From CAYOEJ01 sp964403015 (lineage in GTDB: Bacteria > Actinomycetota > Actinomycetes > Actinomycetales > Actinomycetaceae): a stretch of 64,000 nt of DNA. Within the stretch, counting starts at the first letter, position 1, and each line of letters begins with the position of its first letter. Made by a program: the position numbers and the translations under genes. Location of the stretch: positions 1 to 64,000 of the forward strand of contig CAYOEJ010000001.1 of assembly GCA_964403015.1 (NCBI GenBank), in the 5' to 3' direction. The notes under the pieces were generated by a model, which saw only the letters and a list, made by a program, of their open reading frames with translations, was not told where the DNA came from and searched no databases. This document shows, piece by piece, positions 16,970 to 25,835 of this stretch.

Positions 16970-18571
16970 TCAGCTCTTTCTCCGTTTCTGACGCGAGGCG
17001 CGGCGGTCCTTTACCCAACCGAACACACCCACCATACCTGCAACAACGCCAAGTGCGTACGCCAGCACATGCCGGGCAACCGCCGTCGTCGTCGCCAAAG
17101 TCATCTCTTCGTAGTAGGGAATCGAAACCACTTGTGCATCTTGGGTGAAGATCTCGCTCTCGTAGCCCACCACACCGTTCGCGGTGGCTACGCCGGATAT
17201 CCCTGAGGTTGCAACCTGAATGGCGGTTCGTCCGTGTTCCACCGCTCTAAACCGAGTCATGGCGAACTGTTGATGGGGCTCTCCCGTGTCACCGAAGGTC
17301 GCGTTGTTCGTGGGAACAACGATGATATTTGCACCGAGCCGAACGGCATCTGCGACGATGAGATCGTAGGCAACCTCAAAACAAATGGGTGTGGCTAACT
17401 GGAGTGAATTGTCTTCGAGGTCCACTTTCAAAAGTGCTGGCTCGGAGCCTGGGGCCATATCGGTACGCACCTCGTCCACAATCGGTGCAATTGGGCGCAG
17501 CAAATCTCGGCCTGGGACATACTCGCCAAACGGTACTGGATGTTGCTTTGAGTAGGTGTCGGTAATCGAACCATCCGGCATCATCACCACGTAGTCGTTG
17601 TAGCGGACGTCCCCAACGTATTCTTGGGTACCGAGCAGGATGGGCACGCCAGCCTCGCGGGCAATGTCGGTCACGATCTTTTGCGCCTGAGGATCTTTGC
17701 GTATGTCGCGATCTGAGGCTGATTCGGGCCACAGAATGAGATCGGGATTCTGCTCAAGTATGAGGCGGGTTGCGTCGGCGTGGTTTTGAGTCACGATCAG
17801 TGCTCGGGAATCCCCTTCGCCAAGTGTCGCAAGATTAGGGACATTTCCCTGAACTATCGCAATTCGATGGTGTCCCACGGGCTTTGCGCCGATTGAGAGC
17901 ACTGCGGGCGCCACAGCAAGGAAGAGGGCGGTGATAGCCAAGATTATCGCTTGGCCAGTGTGAGTGCGGATCTTTTCAGCTGCGGTTCCAAGAAGAATTC
18001 CGATGACGACGACGGCGGAGCCAACCAGTTGAGTTGAACCTATCGGCGCAAGTGCCACCAGCGGTGAATCAATCATCGCAAAGCCGAGCGCTCCCCACGG
18101 CATTCCGCCAAGCGGCCACGCGAAGCGCAACACCTCCATGGCAGTCCACGAGGCGGCCGCGAGTAACACTTCGACAATGGGGGAAGATATAGCGCGGAGT
18201 AATCGTGTCTGCTGGCACTTGCGTAGGCGCGCAACCACCATGGGCGCCCGCCGAATCCCCGCCCACACGATCCCGAGGATACCGATATAGATAGCCTCAA
18301 CGCCCGCCAAGGCTATTTGGGCCAAGATAATTCCAGTTGCCTGTGTCGCCCAATCGAAAAGCAAGAAGAAGTAGGTGAAGGCCCAGAGGTAGGCGAGCCC
18401 ACCTGCGCGCAACACGCCTGAGCCTCGGAGGATCACCCAAAGAACTGCAATGCCAATGAAAGCTAGTGGCCATAATGCTAGTGGCTCTTGAGATGCCCAA
18501 AGCGCCACTCCCCCAAGGATGGCAAGAGGTATGCAGTAGCGCTTCCTCATCGGCACGGGCATGTTTTTCAC
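16970..18571 (-). CDS. lnt: Apolipoprotein N-acyltransferase
   Basis: A 533-aa membrane enzyme that N-acylates the lipid-modified cysteine of lipoproteins. Several N-terminal transmembrane segments precede a nitrilase-like domain with the catalytic triad Glu283 (WPES), Lys342 (SKQHPVPFGEY) and Cys397 (ICFE). A last membrane helix and a very basic tail close the protein. The GTG at 18571 is the longest start; ATG at 18562 or 18550 are alternatives, and none has a clear Shine-Dalgarno. It is coupled to ppm1. Lipoproteins encoded at 26990 and 61071 are candidate substrates. Confidence 0.9.
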   Translation of the reverse strand: MKNMPVPMRKRYCIPLAILGGVALWASQEPLALWPLAFIGIAVLWVILRGSGVLRAGGLAYLWAFTYFFLLFDWATQATGIILAQIALAGVEAIYIGILGIVWAGIRRAPMVVARLRKCQQTRLLRAISSPIVEVLLAAASWTAMEVLRFAWPLGGMPWGALGFAMIDSPLVALAPIGSTQLVGSAVVVIGILLGTAAEKIRTHTGQAIILAITALFLAVAPAVLSIGAKPVGHHRIAIVQGNVPNLATLGEGDSRALIVTQNHADATRLILEQNPDLILWPESASDRDIRKDPQAQKIVTDIAREAGVPILLGTQEYVGDVRYNDYVVMMPDGSITDTYSKQHPVPFGEYVPGRDLLRPIAPIVDEVRTDMAPGSEPALLKVDLEDNSLQLATPICFEVAYDLIVADAVRLGANIIVVPTNNATFGDTGEPHQQFAMTRFRAVEHGRTAIQVATSGISGVATANGVVGYESEIFTQDAQVVSIPYYEEMTLATTTAVARHVLAYALGVVAGMVGVFGWVKDRRASRQKRRKS

Positions 18572-18599
18572 ATAACGAGCATAGCGGCTCGGGCCAACA

Positions 18600-18765
18600 A
18601 GAAAACGCAGGCCCTAGGGTAGTTCCTCGGACCGACCATCTCTGATCGTTTTCTATCGAACTATCCGCAAGGCCTGCGTTACACCTGAGTGCGTCCTCCA
18701 ACGGTAGGCCTCTTCGCTCGGGACTTTCAAGTCCGATTTGGTGTCAAATCGGAAGGGTCCGAGTA
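18600..18765 (-). ncRNA. Candidate structured RNA between helY and lnt
   Basis: The gap of 290 bases after helY holds two independent structures on the minus strand. The first has an outer stem CTCGGAC (18757-18763) with GTCCCGAG (18717-18724) and an inner stem TCCGATTT with AAATCGGA. The second is the 77-base hairpin at 18604-18680, ending in a U-rich run. They are separated by about 35 unpaired bases. I could not match it to SRP RNA, tmRNA, RNase P RNA or a known riboswitch. It may be an independent small RNA or an lnt leader with attenuation. No convincing promoter was found. Confidence 0.35.
18604..18680 (-). terminator. Long two-part hairpin with U-rich tail upstream of lnt
   Basis: AACGCAGGCC (18604-18613) pairs perfectly with GGCCTGCGTT (18671-18680), and inside it GGGTAGTTC (18617-18625) pairs with GAACTATCC (18658-18666). 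Read on the minus strand the stem ends in TTTTCTTGTT. It would terminate transcripts coming from helY or from a small RNA in this gap. Confidence 0.55.
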
Positions 18766-18861
18766 AAGCGCGAGAATCCATCCTTGTGTGTTAGCTCACA
18801 TCGGAGTGTCGCCTCACAACAGTCTCTCCCGCCCCAATTTTCAACAGAAAATACGGGTAAA

Positions 18862-21474
18862 CTACAACCATTCCCAACGGCGGATGAGGTCACGAGCCTC
18901 ACGCGCTTTTGCCTCGATCCAGCTTCCGTTTCCGACATCGATGAGTTGACCAAGGAGGTCGATAAGGCGACGGTTTGCAGATATGAAATCCCCCACGACC
19001 AGGTTAGACATGTGCATGACTGCCTCAAGATCGGCTCCTCGCGCCCATTCGGTAAAGGCTCCAGCAGCGCCTGGAAATGGTTCGGCCGTACGCATGATGC
19101 CGGCCTGCGACTCGAGTTCAAGAAGATAGACCAAATTTCGTTCGATCGCGCTCCATGCGGCGCGAAGGCGTGGGTCGCACGGCAGATCACCGCCTAGGCG
19201 ACGATCGCACAGAAACGCCGAGCACAGTCCCGCGAATTCTTCGGCACTGAGTTCCTCGAGTTGCGATTCACTGAGAGACAGACAGATCAAAAGATCAGCT
19301 TCGTTGTGAATGCCACGCAGGATGTTGGCTCCACCGGCAAGCCTTACGTGACCGTCTTCGCCAGGCTGAATGAATCCTAGATACTTCAACACATTAGCGG
19401 TCGCGTCAAACTCTCTAGCTACGGATTCGTCGAAATCCTCGCGCATACCATGGAGCTCTTCCAGTCGGGAATCGAGCGACATGAGTTCGGTGGCGTCCTC
19501 GATGTGGTCTCTCAGATCGGGGCAGGTATGCACCGGATGCGATTCGAGCTCTGGATCGGTCTTCACTGCAAAGCGATCCCATGAGCCCTCGAGATCACGG
19601 TCCGTTCCGAGCTCGGTGCGATCGTCGACTGCAGCAATGATCGCCTCCGCAATATCCTCGCGTACCGCGGGATCCTTGGCCGACATCCCGAAGGGCATCT
19701 CAATTCGCCCAAGATCACGCATCTCCGCCGAAAGTTCGGATTCACGAAGCCATACCATCTCGGCAAAAATATTGACGAGCCGGAGCTTGTCCTTTCCGCG
19801 AGATAAGACGACTCCATACTCCAGTTCACCCTCACGGGCATAGGCGTAGAGCCTGCCGGTCTCTACGGCATTCCATGAGTCTTCCATGCGCTCGCGATAG
19901 GCAGCTTTAGCGCGTTTACGCTCTGACTTTGAAGCGCGCCCGGCACGTTCACGCATGCGAATGTACTCAACCACGTCTCCACGTTCACAGGTTCCTTCTA
20001 GCGCCTGCGTCAGCTCCCCGATGCGGTTACGCACGCGAACAATGCGCGCCTCGACCTGTCCAAGATCGGCGTTGTTTTGATACTGCGCGAATGAGGTGCC
20101 CATGATGGCTCGCGCATCCTCATAGGAGTAGTACGCCAAGAGATTGATGACGGTGTTGTAAGACGGGAAGAAAGCAGACTGCAAAGGCTCCACACGCCCA
20201 GAACCGAGATCTGCTAAAGCTTGGATATCCAAATCATCGGTGTGCAATACCACCGCGTTGCCAAACTTGTCTTTACCACGACGGCCAGCCCGGCCAATGA
20301 GCTGCGTATACTCTGTTGCAGTCAGGTTCACGAAATCCGCACCATTCCAGCGGTGCAGCTCTTCCAGGACCACCGTTCGTACGGGCATATCGATCCCGAG
20401 CGCCAACGTTCCAGTGGCATACACGAGCTTGAGCAACCCGTCTTCCATGAGCTTCTCAGCTAGCTCTTTCAGAGCGGGGAACATGCCGGCATGGTGCGCA
20501 GCAAAACCCCGTGAAAAAGCTTTTGCCCAGAAATTGAATCGAATGGCGCGCGCATCGGCATCGGATAGCTCACCGCGAAGCAGTTTCAACCTCTTGGAGA
20601 TTTCCCTCTCCTCGTCCCGGGTAGTCAGGAAGATATCGGAATCCAAGAGGTCGCCCACAGCCCTGTCACATCCCTTCCGGGAGAAGATGAACTCAATCGC
20701 CGGTAGTAGATCTTGCTCTTGGAGCTGCTCGAGAAGCTTCCGGCGCCGAGCAGGAGGCGTGCCGCGTCGTCGTCCCCTACTCTCGGGAGCGTTCCGGTCC
20801 GCGCGGGCCAACTGAGGCGAAACGTCGCCGTCCGGTCCGTACAGGGGAACGATCCGGCGCTGTACCGCAACGTGTTGAGAAAGGGGAACTGGGCGCACAG
20901 TGGAGACGACAGTCTCGGTGCGGCCACGTACCGAGCGTAGCCACCCGGAAAACTCTTCAATGTTGGATACGGTGGCTGACAGCGACACGAGCCTGACGTG
21001 GGCAGGCAGCTGAAGGATCACCTCTTCCCACACCGGGCCACGGAACTGATCTGCAAGGTAGTGCACCTCATCGAGCACCGCGTAGCCGACGTCCGCTATT
21101 CCTTCGTCACGCTGAAAGAGCATGTTGCGGAGCACTTCGGTGGTAACGACGACGACGGGCGCCTCACGATTGATCGTCTGATCGCCCGTCAGGAGTCCGA
21201 CGTTCTCTTCGCCGTGCTTCGCTGCAAGATCCTTGTACTTTTGATTTGAGAGAGCCTTGATCGGAGCTGTGTAGATACAGCGGGTGGAGGTTGCAAGTGC
21301 CAGTTCAACGGCGAACTCAGCCACGATTGTCTTGCCCGCGCCCGTGGGCGCGCTGACGAGCACGTCGCGACCCTGAGCGAGCGCCTCGATGGCCTCGAGT
21401 TGGAAATCGTCGAGATGGATACCCCGATCTGCATATCGATCGCGGAAATTTTCAATGATGAGATTCATGTTCAC
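18862..21474 (-). CDS. helY: ATP-dependent RNA helicase HelY (Ski2/Dob1-like)
   Basis: An 870-aa superfamily 2 helicase. Motif I APTGAGKT (43-50), motif II DEVH (135-138), motif III SLSAT and motif VI QLIGRAGRRGKD are all present. The C-terminal Mtr4-like DSHCT domain follows. Actinobacterial HelY proteins lie beside pafBC and tat genes, as here. The frame starts with GTG at 21474, but the ATG at 21468 with an AGG upstream may be the true start. It directly follows the lipid kinase gene on the same strand. RNA unwinding is the family activity; its natural substrate is unknown. Confidence 0.9.
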   Translation of the reverse strand: MNMNLIIENFRDRYADRGIHLDDFQLEAIEALAQGRDVLVSAPTGAGKTIVAEFAVELALATSTRCIYTAPIKALSNQKYKDLAAKHGEENVGLLTGDQTINREAPVVVVTTEVLRNMLFQRDEGIADVGYAVLDEVHYLADQFRGPVWEEVILQLPAHVRLVSLSATVSNIEEFSGWLRSVRGRTETVVSTVRPVPLSQHVAVQRRIVPLYGPDGDVSPQLARADRNAPESRGRRRGTPPARRRKLLEQLQEQDLLPAIEFIFSRKGCDRAVGDLLDSDIFLTTRDEEREISKRLKLLRGELSDADARAIRFNFWAKAFSRGFAAHHAGMFPALKELAEKLMEDGLLKLVYATGTLALGIDMPVRTVVLEELHRWNGADFVNLTATEYTQLIGRAGRRGKDKFGNAVVLHTDDLDIQALADLGSGRVEPLQSAFFPSYNTVINLLAYYSYEDARAIMGTSFAQYQNNADLGQVEARIVRVRNRIGELTQALEGTCERGDVVEYIRMRERAGRASKSERKRAKAAYRERMEDSWNAVETGRLYAYAREGELEYGVVLSRGKDKLRLVNIFAEMVWLRESELSAEMRDLGRIEMPFGMSAKDPAVREDIAEAIIAAVDDRTELGTDRDLEGSWDRFAVKTDPELESHPVHTCPDLRDHIEDATELMSLDSRLEELHGMREDFDESVAREFDATANVLKYLGFIQPGEDGHVRLAGGANILRGIHNEADLLICLSLSESQLEELSAEEFAGLCSAFLCDRRLGGDLPCDPRLRAAWSAIERNLVYLLELESQAGIMRTAEPFPGAAGAFTEWARGADLEAVMHMSNLVVGDFISANRRLIDLLGQLIDVGNGSWIEAKAREARDLIRRWEWL

Positions 21475-22386
21475 CTAGATGAGAAGCCGAAGTGCGTGAG
21501 GGATCACGCGAACAGTTGCTGGGGCGTGACAGATTTCCTCTCCGTCCGCCATGATCATGGGAAGTCGAGCTCCGTGGGAGAGACTGTCACTAATGACGAT
21601 TTCACGCGCCCGAATTTCATGGGCGCGAGAATCCCGTAAGTGGGTGCGTGCGATAAGCTTGGGCAAGAGCGACCCGAACTCCCCCAGCGAAAGCCCGCGT
21701 ATGATCACGACGTTCAGCAGACCGTCGTCGGGACGAGCGTCCGGCGCGATACAAAAGCCGCCACCAAAATATCTAGTATTTGCGATGCTTGCGATCGTGA
21801 GCGACCCCGAAGCACGCTTGCCATCAATGACTAAACTCGCGCCGTACGGGGAATATTCCCGGAGCCCTTGAACGATCCCGCGAACGTAGCGGAGGTTTCC
21901 ACTTGGCCACGAAAGACGATTGGTTCGCACATTCACATCGGCGTCTAAACCAACTGATACAACGGCAAGCGCCCGGTGGGTCTCAGTCTTTGTGGAGATT
22001 TCCATGACGTCGACGTCACGCCATCGGCGGGCAAAGAGTGCACCCATAATTTGATGGAGGGAATCCTCCAGCGCATGGCTCGGGAACCTAAACTCACGCG
22101 CGATGTCGTTGCCGGAACCGACGGCGATGATTCCCAGCGGCACTCGTGTATCGCCGAGCGCGTTGACGGCGCTGTGAACGGTACCGTCTCCCCCGGCCAC
22201 GAGAAGCGCGTCGATATCGCCGCGTTGAACGGCCTCATGCATCTCCTTGACGGAATCGTGCTGCGACGTGGCCAGTACCCACGTCACCTCCACAGGGTAT
22301 TCGTTCAGTACCGTTCTCAGTCGCTCCTGGTACTGAGCGGAGCGACCCGTTGCAGAATTAGGATTGATCGCGACGCAAAGTCTCAT
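21475..22386 (-). CDS. Diacylglycerol kinase-family lipid kinase
   Basis: A 303-aa soluble kinase of the DAGK catalytic family. The nucleotide-binding GGDGTV (65-70), the N-terminal INPNSATG, and the later GSGNDIAR (substrate and metal site) are conserved, as is the C-terminal MADGEE. Members phosphorylate diacylglycerol or related lipids such as sphingosine or undecaprenol. The gene overlaps its upstream neighbour by 29 bases and abuts helY, so it is part of the pafB-pafC-helY transcription unit. The specific lipid cannot be decided from the sequence. Confidence 0.85.
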   Translation of the reverse strand: MRLCVAINPNSATGRSAQYQERLRTVLNEYPVEVTWVLATSQHDSVKEMHEAVQRGDIDALLVAGGDGTVHSAVNALGDTRVPLGIIAVGSGNDIAREFRFPSHALEDSLHQIMGALFARRWRDVDVMEISTKTETHRALAVVSVGLDADVNVRTNRLSWPSGNLRYVRGIVQGLREYSPYGASLVIDGKRASGSLTIASIANTRYFGGGFCIAPDARPDDGLLNVVIIRGLSLGEFGSLLPKLIARTHLRDSRAHEIRAREIVISDSLSHGARLPMIMADGEEICHAPATVRVIPHALRLLI

Positions 22387-22753
22387 CTTTCAACCTTTCC
22401 CGCGTCCGTCGGGCCGCTTCGCGATGGTCCGCATCAAAGCGTTCGAAATCGGAATCGGCCGCGCTGTCCCAGCGTTCGATTGCGCTGTTAAGCCGCCTAC
22501 GCCGTGCTATTTCGCGATCCGATCGCAGCCGGTCACGATCTTCGCGAGCCGCGACAAGCCGACTCGGATCCTCATAGACGTTACTAATATCAGCAAGCTC
22601 TCGGTGTCGTTCGTCGGAAAACTCAGATAGCGCCGCTCCGAAAGCGCGCGATGCCGAGCCTAGGCTTTTCAATGAACGCCAGATCTTGATCCCGTTATGG
22701 ATCAAATATGCCAACAGCGCTAGTAGGCCGACGCCGAGAATTAGCCAGATCAT
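22358..22753 (-). CDS. Small membrane-anchored protein of unknown function
   Basis: A 131-aa protein with one N-terminal transmembrane helix (MIWLILGVGLLALLAYLI), an amphipathic basic segment (KIWRSLKSLGSASRAFG) and a long charged, Arg/Glu-rich, probably coiled-coil tail. The ATG at 22753 overlaps the pafC stop by 4 bases, which fixes the start; upstream in-frame residues lie inside pafC. It stands where several actinobacteria have tatA, and the topology is similar, but the TatA FG-x-x-LP hinge is missing, so it is not called TatA. Function unknown. Confidence 0.7.
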   Translation of the reverse strand: MIWLILGVGLLALLAYLIHNGIKIWRSLKSLGSASRAFGAALSEFSDERHRELADISNVYEDPSRLVAAREDRDRLRSDREIARRRRLNSAIERWDSAADSDFERFDADHREAARRTRERLKDETLRRDQS

Positions 22754-23718
22754 TGCGCAACCTCCAAGGCAAGAAGAACTCGAGCCTGCTCTGCAATAGA
22801 CGCCGCTAGCTCGGGAGGTTCTATGCGAATAACGTAAGTGCCGAGACGAATGAGAAGACTTCGAAGCCACGCCTCAGATCGAATCGGAAACTCGAGTCGC
22901 AAAAGACCGTCGATCTCCTGCGCCTTCACGCCCGGCAGTTGTTCGGCGACCCATCGAGAACGCGGTTCACACCAAAGGACAGCGGGAGTTCCCTCGATAA
23001 GGTTTCCCTCGTCCTCCACCTGCCGAAGCATGGCCTTGCGGAGCTTGACCGAGAATCCTCGATCGATGACGTCCACGCTGTTGATCCGATCAACACGAAA
23101 ACGCCGTAACTCACCCGAGTCATTTGCAGCTACCAAGAGTGGTCGATCACCGGTAGTAATCCCCACTGGCGCAATGTCGTGTTCCGATCTGGTCAGGTGA
23201 GGGTCAGAACTCGCCTTCCAGTAGCCAATCCGCACGTATGTGCGATCGGCAATCGCCGCGTTGAGCGTATCAATGACCGCATGCGGTGCCACGGGTCGGG
23301 GCGCGGGCCAAAGAGCACTTTCATACCCGGCGTCGATCGCGGCGTGAGTCAAACGATCGCGCAAGGAGCTTAGATGCGGAGCTGAACGAGAATCCGAGAC
23401 CTCGAGCAGAGCATCGATGAGTGCAAGTACGGAGATAACCTCTGCAAGGGTCAATGACGGGACGTCTAATTCCGCAATGTCTCCCAGCGACACGAGGGTT
23501 TCGGGTCCTGGATCGTCGTCGTCCATCACAATGTCGAACGGCGACACGTAGAAGCCACCGTGCTCGATCTCAATAACGAAGAGTTCGGTCAGCTCATCAC
23601 GCATGTCTTGCCAGGGCCGTCCAAAGCGGTTGGCAAGTTCAGATAACGTGACCGGACCACCAACTAAAAACGCCAAGATCGCGGACTTTCGGGAAAGGGA
23701 AAGATCGACACTAGCCAT
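22750..23718 (-). CDS. pafC: WYL-domain transcriptional regulator PafC
   Basis: A 322-aa regulator with an N-terminal winged-helix domain (KSAILAFLVGGPVTLSELANRFGRPW), a central WYL domain (YVRIGYWKAS..GDRPLLVAANDSGELRRFRVDRI) and a WCX C-terminal extension. PafB and PafC form a heterodimer that activates the LexA/RecA-independent DNA damage response in mycobacteria, probably by sensing single-stranded nucleic acid through WYL. The ATG at 23718 overlaps the pafB stop by 8 bases and gives the expected family N-terminus; the frame upstream is inside pafB. The pafA/proteasome genes are not in this window. Confidence 0.9.
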   Translation of the reverse strand: MASVDLSLSRKSAILAFLVGGPVTLSELANRFGRPWQDMRDELTELFVIEIEHGGFYVSPFDIVMDDDDPGPETLVSLGDIAELDVPSLTLAEVISVLALIDALLEVSDSRSAPHLSSLRDRLTHAAIDAGYESALWPAPRPVAPHAVIDTLNAAIADRTYVRIGYWKASSDPHLTRSEHDIAPVGITTGDRPLLVAANDSGELRRFRVDRINSVDVIDRGFSVKLRKAMLRQVEDEGNLIEGTPAVLWCEPRSRWVAEQLPGVKAQEIDGLLRLEFPIRSEAWLRSLLIRLGTYVIRIEPPELAASIAEQARVLLALEVAQ

Positions 23719-24679
23719 GAATTCCCCCCAACCGCGCAAGATGCTGTAGACGCGATCGGAACTCGTCAACCAAAGCTGGAGGTCCGATGAGCCTAGCATC
23801 GGCGCCATGAAACATCAGATCGTCAAAAAGTTCGGCGCGGTCGACGTTCTTTAACTGCACTAGGACTCCATCGCCGCGCCTGTCTTCAATCGTTCCTCGC
23901 TGCGCGAGCGGCATGTCGGGTTCCGACACAATGACAGTAGCGCTCACAGGTTCAAGCTCACTGCTCGCGTCATCGATCATGTCGGACGTGGCAGGTGTAT
24001 CGAGGACCTTGACCTTCCCAATGATGCGATCGACCTTAAACATGCGTGTACCGGGTTCTGCGACTCCCGCGACGCTGACCTGATGAGCACGAAGGTAGAA
24101 GGCCCCAAAGTGAACCTCGAGCCGCCACGGCTCAGCTACATATTGCACGGGTTCGGTGCGACGCGTTGATGCGTAGCTGAAAGAAATCTGGCGTCGAAGC
24201 GAAATGGCGGGAGCGATCGCAACAGCTTGATCTCCTCGCGGAACGCTCAACGTGTATGGGCTGACATCATCGGTCAGGTCTCCAGAACTCAGCAACTTTT
24301 GCACTCCGGATTGCGCGAAGAGCTCCGGGCCATCCACACTTTTCGAGTTCAGAATCTGACGAAGAACTGTCATATCAACATCGGACCCGTCAATCTCGAT
24401 GTTGGTGGAGGTATCCAGACGATACTGTTCCTTGTCTCCGGTAGCGGAGACAACGATCGTATTGCCCGACGCCCGCAAACTCTCAATATCACGCTCAATC
24501 ATTCGCGTCTGGGCCGCGTAGGCAGCTTCTTGCGCGGCACTATCTGCAGGCTCGTCTACGTCTACGTCTGCGCGCTGGTAGGCCGGTAATGATCTGATCT
24601 GGTCAAAAGTTGCGCCGTCAGTGGCCAACTTAGTGAGCAACGCAAAGCGTCGTTCTTTTGCTGACCGCGAGATACCCAT
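23711..24679 (-). CDS. pafB: WYL-domain transcriptional regulator PafB
   Basis: A 322-aa winged-helix plus WYL-domain protein, the partner of PafC. The N-terminus KERRFALLTKLA and the helix with RMIERDIESLRASGNTI form the DNA-binding domain. The WYL core contains RRQISFSYASTRRTEPVQYVAEPW and GAFYLRAHQ. It is the first gene of a minus-strand unit running through pafC, the small membrane protein, the lipid kinase and helY. It is divergent to the DUF3866 gene with about 35 bases between the two starts. Confidence 0.9.
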   Translation of the reverse strand: MGISRSAKERRFALLTKLATDGATFDQIRSLPAYQRADVDVDEPADSAAQEAAYAAQTRMIERDIESLRASGNTIVVSATGDKEQYRLDTSTNIEIDGSDVDMTVLRQILNSKSVDGPELFAQSGVQKLLSSGDLTDDVSPYTLSVPRGDQAVAIAPAISLRRQISFSYASTRRTEPVQYVAEPWRLEVHFGAFYLRAHQVSVAGVAEPGTRMFKVDRIIGKVKVLDTPATSDMIDDASSELEPVSATVIVSEPDMPLAQRGTIEDRRGDGVLVQLKNVDRAELFDDLMFHGADARLIGPPALVDEFRSRLQHLARLGGIHG

Positions 24680-24717
24680 GCGGCCAACTTTAGTGCACTA
24701 CTCTGGTGAGGGTGATG

Positions 24718-25824
24718 ATGTGGCGACGTGGCGAAGTTAGCGCTAAAAGAAAATCGTGGGGCGAGGCGGCCGAGTTCGATGTTGTGCTCGACGACGGAAG
24801 CTCCGTTCGCGCCCTTGCCTATGTTCCCCAGGTGGGCGAGGTGGCGGTAGGCGATCGCGTGCTGCTTTCTGCGGCAGCGTACGAGCGTGGCCTTGGAACT
24901 GGCGGCTATATGATGATCGTGGCGGTCCCGGACCGTTTGCCTGCGGATCCACCGCCCTCCCCCGGCCACATCGTCAAAGCGCGCTATACGCCCATGCAGT
25001 TCATGGTGCAGGGCGTAGATGAGCAAGAATCCGAGTGGCATGAGCTTTTGTCCGAAGCTGATTCCATTAATGGTATGCCCGTGGTGGTTGCGGACCTTCA
25101 CTCGGCACTTCCGGCCATCGTGTGCGGAATCCGCCTCAACTTTCCCCATGCACGCATTGCCTACGTCATGACAGATGGCGGCGCCCTTCCGGCGTGGTTT
25201 TCCCAAACTGCTCACACCCTCAAAGAACAGGGCAGTATTTTGGGAACAGTCACATGCGGACAGGCCTACGGTGGCGATCTCGAATCCGTCAATGTCCATA
25301 CCGCGCTTTTGGCGGTACGCCTCGTGTGGGAAGCCGATATTGCGATAGTCGCACAGGGGCCGGGGAACCTCGGTACCGGAACCCGGTGGGGCTTTTCTGG
25401 CACCGCCGTCGGCGAAGCGATTAATGCCGCAGCAACGCTCAACGGGAAGCCCATTGCTTGCTTGCGGATGTCTAACGGTGACGCGCGCGGCCGACACTAC
25501 GGGATCTCACACCACACACTGCGCGTCCTCAAGGACGTCGTAAAAGTACCCTGCGCCGTTCCCGTGCCGGACTTCGCGGACGAGCTCTCCGAGGCGCTGC
25601 CGACCGAGTTTCACGAGACACTCTTGCGTCAACTCGATGGCTTTTCTGGACTTCAGAATCTCGATTTCGCCTCGGTGGCTACAGCCGGTCTACCTGATGC
25701 ACTAAGGCAATCTCCCGTGGCCATGCGTACCATGGGCCGAGGCCTCGATGACGATTCGAGTTCCTTTGTTGCAGCTGGCGCCGCCGGCATCTACGCGGGG
25801 CAATTGGCCTTAGATTCCCAATAA
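24718..25824 (+). CDS. DUF3866 family protein
   Basis: A protein of about 368 aa assigned to the actinobacterial DUF3866 family, which has no established function. Features include an N-terminal MWRRGEV segment and a beta-rich start. The long alpha/beta body has glycine-rich turns such as VTCGQAYGGDLESVN and AQGPGNLGTGTRWGFSGT. No membrane segment or signal peptide is visible. The ATG at 24718 follows GGTGAGGG; the frame is open to a GTG at 24706 and another ATG at 24715. The gene is divergent to pafB, a placement often seen in actinobacteria, and convergent with hisG. Confidence 0.72.
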   Translation: MWRRGEVSAKRKSWGEAAEFDVVLDDGSSVRALAYVPQVGEVAVGDRVLLSAAAYERGLGTGGYMMIVAVPDRLPADPPPSPGHIVKARYTPMQFMVQGVDEQESEWHELLSEADSINGMPVVVADLHSALPAIVCGIRLNFPHARIAYVMTDGGALPAWFSQTAHTLKEQGSILGTVTCGQAYGGDLESVNVHTALLAVRLVWEADIAIVAQGPGNLGTGTRWGFSGTAVGEAINAAATLNGKPIACLRMSNGDARGRHYGISHHTLRVLKDVVKVPCAVPVPDFADELSEALPTEFHETLLRQLDGFSGLQNLDFASVATAGLPDALRQSPVAMRTMGRGLDDDSSSFVAAGAAGIYAGQLALDSQ

Positions 25825-25835
25825 CCAGTCCGAGC

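Noticed and set aside
18604..18765. SRP RNA, tmRNA, 6S or RNase P RNA between helY and lnt
   Set aside because: None of their conserved core sequences (for example GGAAGGAAGCAG of SRP RNA or the GAGGAAAGTCC region of RNase P RNA) could be found.
22358..22753. Calling the small membrane protein TatA
   Set aside because: The FG-x-x-LP hinge and the short length typical of TatA are missing; only position and topology agree.
24562..25497. 311-codon minus-strand open frame across pafB and the DUF3866 gene
   Set aside because: It overlaps two supported genes for most of its length and its composition is that of an antisense frame.
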